A DNA stretch of 64,000 bases from an uncultured Porphyromonadaceae bacterium (lineage in GTDB: Bacteria; Bacteroidota; Bacteroidia; Bacteroidales; Muribaculaceae): positions 62,001 through 126,000 of the forward strand of contig CANPGB010000004.1 of assembly GCA_947573485.1 (NCBI GenBank). Reading direction: 5' to 3'. Of this stretch, positions 37,311-47,857 are shown one piece after another. A model generated the notes under the pieces. The model saw only the letters and a program-made list of their open reading frames with translations, ran no database searches and was not told the origin of the DNA. Position 1 is the first letter of the stretch; each line of letters begins with the position of its first letter. Made by a program: the position numbers and the translations under genes.

Positions 37311-37355
37311 CAACATAAAGCCTATAAACCAATTAAAAAACTTAGAATAAACACC

Positions 37356-38822
37356 ATGAACAAAAAACAGTTACTCTCCTTTGCGTTAGCAGCAATCCTC
37401 GGCGTATCGCAATCCTTCGCCGCCGTAGAATATTGGGTTGCCACCAACGGTTCCGACGAAAATCCCGGCACTCAGGAAAAGCCCTTCGCAACACCTGAAA
37501 TGGCCATACTCATGGTCAAGGACAACACCGAGACCACTATCCACCTGCAGAAAGACGCCACCTTCATGATGGCCGGTCAGCTCGACCTGGGCACCAACAA
37601 GCTCTGCACAATCGAGGGTGACAACACAACACTCAAGGGTGCCGAGAAGCCCGGTTACGAGGGCGGAGAGGCAGTGCGCATCTTCCGTGCCGCCGACAAT
37701 TCCAAGGTTACCCTCCGCGGCATCAACTTCGTGAATGGCCGTCAGGTAGAATACGTTCTCGGCGGTGCGATTTACTTCGCCGGTGAAGAACTGATCGTTG
37801 ACCAGTGCCGCTTCATCGACAACGAAGCCGGTTCGGCAGGCGCAGCTATCGGTTCGCGCGGCCATATCGTACGCGTGAGCAACTCCTACTTCGAGCACAA
37901 CTACACCATTGGCGGCGGCTCGCGCGGTCCTGCCATCATGCAGCGCGGTCCCGTTTCGCTCGACGGCGAGCTCTATGTAGACAACTGCACCTTCTACAAG
38001 AACTCAGAGAACCAGGGCGGCCAGGGTACCTGCATCGGTATCTACGACCCCTCGAACCAGCCCGGCGTAAACTTCTCAGGCTGCAAGAAAGTTGTAGTAA
38101 CCAACTCGACATTCGTTGAAAACACCTCGAAAGACGCCTATCAGGCATGTATCGACGTATCTGACAGCAGCGACTGCGAGACCATCCTTGCCAACAACAC
38201 CTTCTACAACAACGACGGTATGCTCCGCATCTACTTCCAGCTCGAGCCTATCTACCTCTTCAACAACTTCGCATACTGCAACCGCGCCACCGTTCTCTCG
38301 GAGTGCTCTATCGCCGACACCGACCGCACCGCCATTATCGCCCGCAACAATATCCTCTACGGAGCAGAACGCGCTGTGAACGAGAACATGGACGACGCCG
38401 ACTTCACCACCAACGCCGCTTCGGCCAACAACACCCTCGGCCTCTGCAAAGACGCTACCATGACCGCCCTCGGTGTGACCACAACCCTCGGCACCCGCGA
38501 CGAAGGCTTCGTTCCCTTCCTGCCTATCCTCCGCGACAACTCTCCCCTTGTCAACGCCGGTATCGAAAGCTCGGCAGAGTGGACTACAGAGAACTACATC
38601 CCCGCTACCGACTGCCGCGGCTATGAGGCTCAGGGCGGCAAGGACGTAGGCGCTTACGAATACGGTGCAGTTCCCGCCACCGGCGCCGTTGCCGATGTAT
38701 ATGTTGACGACAGCAACGCTCCCGTAGAATACTACAACCTGCAGGGCATACGCGTGGCTAACCCCGAAAAGGGCATCTTCATCCGCCGTCAGGGCAACAA
38801 GGCTACCAAAGTCCGCTTCTAA
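37356..38822 (+). CDS. Secreted right-handed beta-helix protein with C-terminal YYNLQGIRVANP domain
   Basis: Repeated GGAIYFAG/CRFIDNEAG beta-helix pattern; EYYNLQGIRVANPEKGIFIRRQGNKATKVRF. Confidence 0.8.
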   Translation: MNKKQLLSFALAAILGVSQSFAAVEYWVATNGSDENPGTQEKPFATPEMAILMVKDNTETTIHLQKDATFMMAGQLDLGTNKLCTIEGDNTTLKGAEKPGYEGGEAVRIFRAADNSKVTLRGINFVNGRQVEYVLGGAIYFAGEELIVDQCRFIDNEAGSAGAAIGSRGHIVRVSNSYFEHNYTIGGGSRGPAIMQRGPVSLDGELYVDNCTFYKNSENQGGQGTCIGIYDPSNQPGVNFSGCKKVVVTNSTFVENTSKDAYQACIDVSDSSDCETILANNTFYNNDGMLRIYFQLEPIYLFNNFAYCNRATVLSECSIADTDRTAIIARNNILYGAERAVNENMDDADFTTNAASANNTLGLCKDATMTALGVTTTLGTRDEGFVPFLPILRDNSPLVNAGIESSAEWTTENYIPATDCRGYEAQGGKDVGAYEYGAVPATGAVADVYVDDSNAPVEYYNLQGIRVANPEKGIFIRRQGNKATKVRF

Positions 38823-38856
38823 TCCACCTCCTTTATAATCCTACGCAGAACCGATT

Positions 38857-40578
38857 ATGAAAAAATCCACCATAGTTGTGGGCGCACTCGTGTTGGCAGC
38901 TTCGGCTGCCAACGCCGAGAGCGTTACCATACAGCACATGAGCGCCGGCGCCCTCGAAAGCGAGCTCCTGGCAGCTATAGAGGCCGCTGAGAACCTCACA
39001 TCTCTCGCCGACATCACCGAGCTCAAAATCACGGGCGAAGCCGACGTCAACGAGGCCGACCTCACGTTTATCCGCGCCAACATGAAAACCACGCTGACCT
39101 ACATAGACCTCTCCGAGGCCACACTCGCCGGAAACAAGCTTCCCGGCGGCCAATGGGACGGCAACGGCAAGGCCTTCAACGGCATGACTGAACTCGTTGA
39201 GGTAGTGCTTCCTGCGAGCATTACTACTCTTGGCGGCGGCTCGTTCTTCGGATGCACAAAGCTCGAGCGCGTGAATCTCAACGACAATATCCGCGTGATT
39301 CCCTCCAAGTGTTTCATGAACTGCTCGAAGCTTGTGCTCGACAGACTTCCTGCCAATCTCACTACCATTGAAGCAGAAGCTTTCCGCGGATGCTCTTCGC
39401 TGACTATAGGCGGAGAAATGCCCGAAACATTGACAAGCATACGCAACTTCGCCTTCTGTGAGTCCAAGGTTGCCTTTACCAAGCTTCCGTCGAAACTCGA
39501 CAACCTTGAGCAGAACGCTTTCCAGAAATCAAACGTAAGCTTTACCGAACTTCCTGCCGGAGTTAAGGCGCTCCGTCAGAGCGTATTCGCAGGCACAAAG
39601 GTAAATTTCACAACTCTCCCCGCGACCGTCACAACAGTGGACTCTTACGTATTCCAGAGCGTGAAGACCATGCCTGAATTCACTATCCCCAATCAGGCCA
39701 ACCTCTGGACAAAGATTCCTATCGCCTTCTTCTTCGTTGCCACCGACGACGTAGAGCGCACCTTTATCTGCCGCGCTCCCTCGGCTCCGTCGGCTACCGT
39801 AAACGTGGGCAAGGATAAGTGGACAGGTTCTTTCAGCCAGGTTGCCGAGAACCCCAATACCACCTTCAAGGTGCTTGCCTCGGCTGCGCAGAGCTTCAAG
39901 ACCACCGCGCCCTACAACACTATGAACATCGAGATTCTCACCACCGAAGTTGAGGCTCCCCTTGTCAACTACGAAGGCGCTCCCGAGCATATCGTTGTGA
40001 AGTTCGTTATGGATAAACCCGCCGATTACGCTGAGTTTGACGAACACTTCCCCGGTTACATCGTAGAGCACACATCTTTCGAGGCCGTTCCCGAAGGCGA
40101 AGGCCACTTAGAGATTTCGTTCAACGACGCAGCTTTCAACGGCGCATACGTCAAGGAAATACGTTGGGCAAATCCCTCTGAGCCCGAGGCTTATGCCGAC
40201 GAAGCCGAGACAGAAACTCCCGGCGAGGAAGACGGCGAAGAAGTCGACCCCGACCTGCTGTATGCGTGCAGCACACCCGACGGCAATATGAAAAAGACAG
40301 TGTCGGTGCCTGTTACCGTCACTCCCGGCATGCGTCCTCTCTCCGTTGAGATTGGCCGCGTACTTCTGCCCACCGGCATTGAGAGCGTAGAGGCACCCGC
40401 AGCTACTGTAAGCCGTCGCGGCGACATCCTCACCCTCAGTGTAGCCGGCGGCCGCCTCTACGACGTTACCGGTCGCCTCGTGGCCTCTACCGACACCAAT
40501 ACTCTCGACCTCAACGGTCTCCCCGCCGGTGTGTATATTCTCAACGCACACAAGGCTTCCGTAAAGATACTGAAATAA
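38857..40578 (+). CDS. BspA-like leucine-rich repeat (LRR_5) protein with T9SS-like C-terminal domain
   Basis: CTKLERVNLNDNIRVIPSKCFMNCSKL repeats; CTD GRLYDVTGRLVASTDTNTLDLNGLPAGVYILNAHKASVKILK. Confidence 0.85.
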   Translation: MKKSTIVVGALVLAASAANAESVTIQHMSAGALESELLAAIEAAENLTSLADITELKITGEADVNEADLTFIRANMKTTLTYIDLSEATLAGNKLPGGQWDGNGKAFNGMTELVEVVLPASITTLGGGSFFGCTKLERVNLNDNIRVIPSKCFMNCSKLVLDRLPANLTTIEAEAFRGCSSLTIGGEMPETLTSIRNFAFCESKVAFTKLPSKLDNLEQNAFQKSNVSFTELPAGVKALRQSVFAGTKVNFTTLPATVTTVDSYVFQSVKTMPEFTIPNQANLWTKIPIAFFFVATDDVERTFICRAPSAPSATVNVGKDKWTGSFSQVAENPNTTFKVLASAAQSFKTTAPYNTMNIEILTTEVEAPLVNYEGAPEHIVVKFVMDKPADYAEFDEHFPGYIVEHTSFEAVPEGEGHLEISFNDAAFNGAYVKEIRWANPSEPEAYADEAETETPGEEDGEEVDPDLLYACSTPDGNMKKTVSVPVTVTPGMRPLSVEIGRVLLPTGIESVEAPAATVSRRGDILTLSVAGGRLYDVTGRLVASTDTNTLDLNGLPAGVYILNAHKASVKILK

Positions 40579-40600
40579 GATTTTTACCACACTCAACCCT

Positions 40601-43600
40601 GTGGCATTAATGAAAAAGATTGTTATAAGGTTTGTATTCGCTATTGCGGCGGCGCTCATCCCCTGCGGGGGCGGCGCTGCCGCATTAGCTTCCGATGCAG
40701 CTGTTGAACCGCGCATAGAGGCGCTTCTTGCCAAGATGACCCTCCGCGAGAAAATAGGGCAGCTGCATCAGCTCAACACCGCAAGTTTCGACACACTCTC
40801 TGTGGCAGTGGCCGAGGGGCGCGTGGGTTCAATACTCAACGAGGTAAACCCCGAAGTGGTGAACGCCCTGCAGCGCAAGGCCGTAGAGGAATCGCGCCTC
40901 GGTATCCCCCTGATATTCGCCCGCGACGTAATCCACGGCTTCAACACCGTTTTCCCCATACCCTTGGGGCAGGCCGCTACCTGGAATCCCGAACTCGTGG
41001 AACTCGGCGCCCGCATAGCCGCCGTGGAGGCTTCGGCCTGCGGCATACGCTGGACATTCTCGCCGATGATGGACGTGTCGCGCGACGCCCGTTGGGGGCG
41101 CATCGCCGAATCGGCGGGTGAGGACCCGCTGCTCAACGAGCGCATGGGTCTGGCCATGATCCGCGGCTACCAGACCGATGACCTCAGCGACCCTACAGCA
41201 ATGGCCGCCTGCGCCAAGCATTTCGCAGGATATGGATTTGCCGAATCGGGCAAGGACTACAACACCACCTGGCTGCCTCTGCCCCTGCTCAACGATGTTG
41301 TGCTGCCGCCTTTCAAGGCTGCCGCCGAGGCCGGGGTGGCTACCTTCATGACCTCTTTCAACGACATCAACGGAGTGCCGTCGTCGGGCAACCGCGAGCT
41401 TATGCGCGATGTGCTCCGCGAGCGCTGGGGCTTCGACGGCGTGCTCGTGAGCGACTGGAACGCCATTTCGGAGATGATAGCCCACGGTGTAGCCGCCGAC
41501 AAAAGCGGCGCTGCCGCTCTTGCCGCCAATGCCGGTGTTGACATCGACATGGAGGGCCACGCCTACGCCACAGCTCTTGAATCGCTGGTGAAATCGGGAA
41601 AAGTTGACGAGGCAGTGATTGACGATCTCGTGAGAAACGTGCTTCGCCTCAAGATGCGCTTAGGTCTTTTCGAGCAGCCTTACCTCGACCTCTCGAAGCC
41701 CTCGCCCGCCTATCGCGCCGAGCACCTCGATGCCGCCCGCCGCGCAGTAGAGGAGGGCACCGTGCTCCTCAAAAACTCGGGCGTACTCCCCCTCGGAGAT
41801 AAGGTGCGCAAGCTCGCAGTTGTCGGCCCCATGGCCGATGCTGCCTATGACCAGTGCGGCACCTGGGCTCCCGACCTCGACAAGACACACTCCGTGACGC
41901 CACTTGCCGCCCTGCGCGAGATGTACGGCACGAAGAACATTATCTACGCGCCCGGTCTTAAATATACCCGCGAGAAAAAGCACGACGGTTTTGCCGAGGC
42001 CGTTGCCGCCGCACGCGAGACCGATGCAGTTGTATGCTTCATAGGCGAAGAGGCTGTGATGTCGGGCGAGGCACACAGTATGGCCGACCTCAACCTCAAA
42101 GGCGCGCAGACCGCTCTTGTAGAAGCCCTCGAAGCTACGGGCAAACCCCTGGTGCTCGTGTTCATGGCCGGACGCCCCCTTACCGTTGAAAAAGAAATCG
42201 CCATGGCCGATGCCGTTCTCTACTCTTTCCACGGCGGCACTATGGCCGGCCCCGGCATCGCCAATCTGCTCTCAGGCCGCGCCAATCCCTCGGGCAAACT
42301 CCCTGCCACTATGGCGCGCATGACCGGCCAATATCCCATATATTACGCCCACAAGCAGACCGGACGCCCGCCGGAGTGGACAATTGACCTTGATGATATA
42401 GCTATCGAGGCACCGCAGACCTCCACCGGCTGTACCTCCTACTACCTCGATGCCGGTAAGAATCCTCTCTACCCCTTCGGCTACGGCCTGAGTTACACCA
42501 CCTTTGAGGTGAGCCAAGCGTGGCTGCCCGTCAATGCCCTGTCGGTTCACTCAACCGAACCTTTGACCGTAAAATGCTACGTAAAGAACACCGGTACGCG
42601 CGCCGGAGCTGAGGTTGTGCAGCTGTACGTCGGCGACCCCGTGGCCTCTCTTGCCCGACCCGTGAAAGAGCTCAAAGACTTCCAAAAAATCAGTCTTAAA
42701 CCCGGGGAGAGCCGCGAAGTGACATTTACAATCTACCCCTCGCAGCTCGCTTTCAGCGGCCTCAACGGCGAGACGCTCCTCGAATCCGGCGAGTTCCGCG
42801 TATGGACAGCGTCAAGCTCGGCCTCCGGCAAGCCCGTGAGCTTCCGGCTTGTTGACGAGAGGGTTACGGCCTCTGTTGACGACAGCTGGCTACGCTGCTG
42901 GGAACGCGGCGAAGAGCCTGCCATAGCCGTTGACCTGCATAACTTTACGCCCGAGGACGCCGAGGCCACCGTGAGCCTCAAACTTATGGAGGACGACTGG
43001 ACCTTTGTAAGCAATCCGAGTCAGCAAGCCCGCGTGGCAGCCGGCGACTCGGCGGTCGTGCGCTTTGACCTCCCCGGACTCAAACCGGGCTTTTACAGAG
43101 CTGAAGTCCGTGTAGGCTCTCACCTCGCGCGCAGTTTCAATATAGGCTACGCTCCCACAGAAATAGTATCGGAGCCCGACCGGCAGCCTGACTTCGACGA
43201 CTTCTGGCATACGGCTCTCGCCGAGCTCGCCGCTACGGCACCCGAATACAAACTTACCCTCGACAAAGAGAAATCGGGCGAGGCGCGCGATGTTTATCTC
43301 GTTGAGATGAAGTCAATTCCCGACAGCGTGGGCTCGCAGCCCGTGACTATCCGCGGCTACTACTCCGTGCCCAAGAAAAAAGGCAAATATCCCGCTCTGC
43401 TTTGCTTTGAAGGCTATGACGGCGGCCAAGGTCCTTACTGGGGCCCGGGCGACATCAACCCCGACTGGGCTGAGTTCCACCTCTCAAGCCGCGGGCAGAT
43501 GCTCAATAACCGTGGCGAGAACAAGAACCCCTATGGCGACTGGTTTGCCTATAACTTCGGCGACAAAGACCACTACTACTACCGCGGCGCCTTTATGGAC

Positions 43601-44086
43601 GTTGTGCGCGCCGTTGACTTCATATGCTCCCGCGAGGCCACCGACACCACCCGTGTGTTCGCTTGCGGACAGAGCCAGGGCGGCGCTTTCACCGTTGCTT
43701 CGGCAGCCCTCGGTGGCGGCAGAGTGAAGGGCATAGCTCCGGCCGTGACCTTCCTCGGCGACTATCCCGACTACTTCCGCATTGAATATTGGCCGGGAAA
43801 TGTTGCAAAGCGGTGCCGCGACGAGAAAGCGATGACTGACGACGAGATGTATAAGTTCCTCTCCTATTTCGATACCAAGAACCTCGCACCGTGGGTCACC
43901 TGCCCTGTGTACGGATCTTACAGCCTGCAGGACTCCACCTGCCCGCCGCACACCAACTTTGCCTCGTACAACCTCTTCAACACCGGTAACAAACATTACG
44001 AAATCAACAACGTAAACGGGCACTGGGTGAAACCTTCGTGGTACGGAGCCTATTACGACTTCTTCTACTCCCTCTTTCCCCGCTGA
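40601..44086 (+). CDS. GH3 beta-glucosidase fused to a CE7/acetyl xylan esterase-like alpha/beta hydrolase
   Basis: GH3 (LVSDWNAISEM), Fn3-like; C-term LSSRGQMLNNRGE ... VFACGQSQGGAFTVASA ... VNGHW. Confidence 0.88.
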   Translation: MALMKKIVIRFVFAIAAALIPCGGGAAALASDAAVEPRIEALLAKMTLREKIGQLHQLNTASFDTLSVAVAEGRVGSILNEVNPEVVNALQRKAVEESRLGIPLIFARDVIHGFNTVFPIPLGQAATWNPELVELGARIAAVEASACGIRWTFSPMMDVSRDARWGRIAESAGEDPLLNERMGLAMIRGYQTDDLSDPTAMAACAKHFAGYGFAESGKDYNTTWLPLPLLNDVVLPPFKAAAEAGVATFMTSFNDINGVPSSGNRELMRDVLRERWGFDGVLVSDWNAISEMIAHGVAADKSGAAALAANAGVDIDMEGHAYATALESLVKSGKVDEAVIDDLVRNVLRLKMRLGLFEQPYLDLSKPSPAYRAEHLDAARRAVEEGTVLLKNSGVLPLGDKVRKLAVVGPMADAAYDQCGTWAPDLDKTHSVTPLAALREMYGTKNIIYAPGLKYTREKKHDGFAEAVAAARETDAVVCFIGEEAVMSGEAHSMADLNLKGAQTALVEALEATGKPLVLVFMAGRPLTVEKEIAMADAVLYSFHGGTMAGPGIANLLSGRANPSGKLPATMARMTGQYPIYYAHKQTGRPPEWTIDLDDIAIEAPQTSTGCTSYYLDAGKNPLYPFGYGLSYTTFEVSQAWLPVNALSVHSTEPLTVKCYVKNTGTRAGAEVVQLYVGDPVASLARPVKELKDFQKISLKPGESREVTFTIYPSQLAFSGLNGETLLESGEFRVWTASSSASGKPVSFRLVDERVTASVDDSWLRCWERGEEPAIAVDLHNFTPEDAEATVSLKLMEDDWTFVSNPSQQARVAAGDSAVVRFDLPGLKPGFYRAEVRVGSHLARSFNIGYAPTEIVSEPDRQPDFDDFWHTALAELAATAPEYKLTLDKEKSGEARDVYLVEMKSIPDSVGSQPVTIRGYYSVPKKKGKYPALLCFEGYDGGQGPYWGPGDINPDWAEFHLSSRGQMLNNRGENKNPYGDWFAYNFGDKDHYYYRGAFMDVVRAVDFICSREATDTTRVFACGQSQGGAFTVASAALGGGRVKGIAPAVTFLGDYPDYFRIEYWPGNVAKRCRDEKAMTDDEMYKFLSYFDTKNLAPWVTCPVYGSYSLQDSTCPPHTNFASYNLFNTGNKHYEINNVNGHWVKPSWYGAYYDFFYSLFPR

Positions 44087-44122
44087 CGCATTACTTCAGG
44101 CTGAATATCAGTTGAAAAAGTC

Positions 44123-44158
44123 AGGGGCGGCCTCCGAGAAGGATGGCCGCCCCTTTTC
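44123..44158. terminator. Bidirectional-type terminator between converging genes
   Basis: AGGGGCGGCC...GGCCGCCCCTTTTC, 10-bp stem. Confidence 0.75.
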
Positions 44159-44186
44159 GATTTATAGGGTGAGAAGTGTTGGAGAT

Positions 44187-44834
44187 TTACTGCGGGAGTT
44201 TTTGGTCGGGCGAAACAAGCATGCCTGAGGCTACGGCTTGGGCGGCAGCGTCGCCTTTGGTAGCGCGTATTATCTCAATTGCGAAAGGCAGAGTAGTGCC
44301 GGGGCCTTCTGATGTGATTAGGCCCGGTTCTACCACAACGGTCTGCTCAACATACTGTCCGCCGTTGGAGTTTATTGCATCGCCGAGACCCGGATAGCAC
44401 GTTGCTTTCTTGCCTTTGAGTATGCCCAGAGGCGCGAGCACTACTGCGGGGCCTGCGCATATCGAGGCTATTCGGCCGTTGCCGGCTACATGTGCCAGTA
44501 ACATTTCTCTGAGTTCGGGACTTGCGGCGAGATTCTGTGCTCCCGGGTCGCCGCCGGGGATTATGAGCCAGTCGGCACCGGCTGCGTCGATTGATGAGAT
44601 GAGGGAATCTGCGACGAGGGTCTGCCCAGTGGCTCCTTTTACCTGCAGGTTGTCGCCGACGGCAACTGTCACTACGTCGATCGATGCTCTGCGGAGGGCG
44701 TCGACTGTTGCTGTTGCCTCTACTTCCTCAACGCCGGGGGCGAGGAATAAATATGAAGTTTTTGCTGCCATAGTCATTGTTCCGGAAATTATTGCGAGTG
44801 CCGAAAGGGCACCCTTAAAAAATGAATTACGCAT
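44187..44834 (-). CDS. DJ-1/PfpI family protein
   Basis: ADWLIIPGGDPGAQNL...RIASICAGPAVVLAPLG. Confidence 0.9.
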   Translation of the reverse strand: MRNSFFKGALSALAIISGTMTMAAKTSYLFLAPGVEEVEATATVDALRRASIDVVTVAVGDNLQVKGATGQTLVADSLISSIDAAGADWLIIPGGDPGAQNLAASPELREMLLAHVAGNGRIASICAGPAVVLAPLGILKGKKATCYPGLGDAINSNGGQYVEQTVVVEPGLITSEGPGTTLPFAIEIIRATKGDAAAQAVASGMLVSPDQKLPQ

Positions 44835-44932
44835 ATTTAAAGAGATTACGTATTTTGTGGAAATACATCTGCCGGCTGAATAATATCAACCGGCGCTTGC
44901 ATATTATGCTAACGTTATCTGCTTTAAATGGT

Positions 44933-47857
44933 TCATTTCTTTTTCACGAGAATCGAGGGCAGGAGAATGAATACGGCGGGGAGTGAGAGCAGGAGGCCTC
45001 CCATGGTGCCGGTGGCCATGGTGTACCAGAAGGTTTCGTGGCGACCGATGAGGAAGGGTATGAAGCCGAGGACCGTGGAGAGCACGGTTAGGAATATGGC
45101 GCGCAGCTTCGACATTGCGGCTTGGGCAAAGAGGTGTGAGTCGGGGGTGTGGGGCTGACGCGCACGGAGGTTGTTGAACTCGCACACTATGTAGAGTGCG
45201 GCGTTGACGGCAATGCCGCTGAGGAGGACGAGTGCGGCGACGCCTCCGCGGTCAAACTGCAGGTTGAGTATGCTGTAGGTGAAGAACACGCCTGAAACGG
45301 CCACGGGAATCACTGCGATAATTGCGGGAGGCTGGCGCAGGGAGTTGAAGAGTATGGCCGCGATGAAGAAAATTGCTATCACCACAATGATGAGTATTGC
45401 CCAGCTGCCAATGGATTCGGGCTGCAGGGTGTAGGGCGTTTCGTCTTTGGCCTTGTAACCTGCGGGGAGCGAGTTGTTGAAGGCTTTTAACTTGCGCTCG
45501 AGCATTCTCTTTGCCGCCATAATATCGCCGACAAATTCAAACCGTAGGTAGATGATGTATTCCTGGTTTGCTTTGACGATGTCGGAGGGTGTGGGGCGGC
45601 GCTCCATTGTCACGTAGTCGGCGGGTTTGATGTATCGGCCGGCATACAGCAGGGGCGTGTTCATAAGGTGCCAGAGGTCGTCGTCGGCACGGTTTGAGCT
45701 CAGGGCGAGCCGCATGGTGCCCGAGGTGGTGAGCGCCATGCCTGCTATTGAGCCACGATCCACGCTCCGCCTCATGAGATCGAAGAGCGCTGTGGCCGAG
45801 ATTGAGTCGGCGCTGAGCTTTGGGTGGTTGAAGTCGAGGTAAAATTCCGAGTGGTCGTCTTTCCAATATGATTCGTCGGCGCTTATTGTTACCTCGCGGA
45901 TGCGGGGGTGTGCCACGAGGGTGTCGGAGAGTTGTGCTGCGAGGGCGCAGAGCTCGTCGTAGTTGTAGCCGGTGAGTTTTACCGATGAAGCGCCTGCGCT
46001 CTCGCGAAATTCGTTGTTGAAGTCTTCGCGTCCCGGCCCTGAAATCTGCATTGCTGCGCCGCCTGTGGCAAGGGCTTTCTCGACGAGCTTTTCTCTCAGA
46101 GAAAAGGGCTGCGATGAGTGCTGCGCATCGGTTGTGAAGTAGATGTTAATGGTGCCTTTGCGGGGACCGCTCACCGATGTGTGGCAGAGACTTACGCCCG
46201 GGGAAGCGCAGATTGTGCTCTCGAGGTCTTTGAGCACGGCGTCGAGCCGGGCGACGGTGCTGCCGTCGGGCATCGAGACGTTGACTCTGATATTGTTGTT
46301 GGACTCAGCTCCGAAAATATTGGTGCCGTTGTTGAGCGAGTGGTAGAAGATGTGGAAAGCCCAAAGTGTGAGGGCTGCGAAGGCTATCCACACTATTATT
46401 CTGAAGCGAACGACGACGGCAACCATGGCGGTGTAGATGCGTCGGGCCGCGAGTGAGCGGGGCGTGGGCGCATCGCCGGACTCGGGTGTGTCGGTTGTCA
46501 TGCCGAGGGTCTGCGCCAGTGCAGGCACGAAGAAGAGTGCCGTTACGAGCGATACAGCGAGCGTTATGATTACGGTGAGGGCAAAGTCGCGGAGTGTGAG
46601 CATGAGCTCGCGGTCGAGGAAGAAAATGGCGGCGAGGGCGGCTACGGTGGTGAGCGTGGCCGAGAGGATTGCGGGGAAGGCTCCTCGGTTGCGGTGCCTG
46701 CGCAGGTGTTCGGTCATTACCACGAGGTTGTCTATCACCAGGTTGAGCGAGATAGTGATGCCTGCGAGTGAGAACATCTGAATCTCCACCCCGAAGAAGT
46801 AGAAGGCTCCGAAAGATATTGCGAGGGTGACCGCCAGACTTATAGTGATTAGCAGCAGATAGCGGAAGCTCAGGGTAATAAGACCAACGAAAATGAGGAG
46901 AATGAGCACGGTGAGGCCGCTGCGGAAATACACTTTCGAGAGCTCGGTGAGCATACTTTCCGAGGCGTCGTAGTTGAGCAATATGCTGTAGCCCTGCGGG
47001 AGGGTCATGGCGTCGGTGGCCTCTCTTATGCGTCGGCTGAGTTCAATCTGATTTACTCCGCGCTCGGGCACAATGGCAATGAGCACAGCGGGGTGGCCGT
47101 TTACCCTTGAGTAAGAGCGGGCTTCGGGCTGCTCAATGGCTGCTGTGGTGACGTCGGCCAGGGTGATGATGCGGCCGCCTGCCGAGGTTGCTGAACCCAA
47201 GGGGATGTCGGTCTTGCCCGTGCGGCCATATTCGGCCACTGCGCGTGCGACGTCGGCTGCCGAGAGGCCGTAGCGGTCGAGTGCGCTGCAGTCGTAGGTG
47301 AAGAGCATGCGAGCGGGCTCGGCTCCCGAGAGGCGTATCTCGTTGATTCCGGCGATACCTGTGAGCTTGGGCCTTATGACGCGTGCGGCGAAATCCATGA
47401 TGTCGGCGGGCTCGTCGGGAGCGTTTACCGAGAAAAGCATGAAAGGGGTATCCTCGCTGTCGGCGAGGCTCTCCACGGCCACTTCCGGGTATGAAACCTC
47501 GGGCGGGAAAGAGCTCCACAGCTGCCTTACGAGCACCGAGGCCTCGAAGCGGGCGTCGGCGGGGTCGGTGGTGCCGTCGAGCTCGAGGCGCACATATCCT
47601 CCGCCGTTGCGTGAGCGCGATTCTATGCCGCTCACGCCTGCCATACGCGCCAGGGTGCCTTCGATAGCCGATGTAACCTGCTTCTCGACCACTTGTGCGG
47701 GGCTGCCGGGCATGCCGAAGCTCACCGTCACCGCCGGCAGGGTGGCCGAGGGTGCCACCTTCACGGGCAGGAAGGGTATGGCTGCCATGCCAAGGAGCGA
47801 AATCGCCACGAAGGTGACGATTACCGAAAACGCGGGTATGGAGCTTCGTTGCTTCAT
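44933..47857 (-). CDS. RND efflux permease, second of operon
   Basis: 974 aa, VIDNLVVMTEHL TM4; MKQRSSIPAFSVIVTFVAISLLGMAAIPFLPV. Confidence 0.88.
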   Translation of the reverse strand: MKQRSSIPAFSVIVTFVAISLLGMAAIPFLPVKVAPSATLPAVTVSFGMPGSPAQVVEKQVTSAIEGTLARMAGVSGIESRSRNGGGYVRLELDGTTDPADARFEASVLVRQLWSSFPPEVSYPEVAVESLADSEDTPFMLFSVNAPDEPADIMDFAARVIRPKLTGIAGINEIRLSGAEPARMLFTYDCSALDRYGLSAADVARAVAEYGRTGKTDIPLGSATSAGGRIITLADVTTAAIEQPEARSYSRVNGHPAVLIAIVPERGVNQIELSRRIREATDAMTLPQGYSILLNYDASESMLTELSKVYFRSGLTVLILLIFVGLITLSFRYLLLITISLAVTLAISFGAFYFFGVEIQMFSLAGITISLNLVIDNLVVMTEHLRRHRNRGAFPAILSATLTTVAALAAIFFLDRELMLTLRDFALTVIITLAVSLVTALFFVPALAQTLGMTTDTPESGDAPTPRSLAARRIYTAMVAVVVRFRIIVWIAFAALTLWAFHIFYHSLNNGTNIFGAESNNNIRVNVSMPDGSTVARLDAVLKDLESTICASPGVSLCHTSVSGPRKGTINIYFTTDAQHSSQPFSLREKLVEKALATGGAAMQISGPGREDFNNEFRESAGASSVKLTGYNYDELCALAAQLSDTLVAHPRIREVTISADESYWKDDHSEFYLDFNHPKLSADSISATALFDLMRRSVDRGSIAGMALTTSGTMRLALSSNRADDDLWHLMNTPLLYAGRYIKPADYVTMERRPTPSDIVKANQEYIIYLRFEFVGDIMAAKRMLERKLKAFNNSLPAGYKAKDETPYTLQPESIGSWAILIIVVIAIFFIAAILFNSLRQPPAIIAVIPVAVSGVFFTYSILNLQFDRGGVAALVLLSGIAVNAALYIVCEFNNLRARQPHTPDSHLFAQAAMSKLRAIFLTVLSTVLGFIPFLIGRHETFWYTMATGTMGGLLLSLPAVFILLPSILVKKK

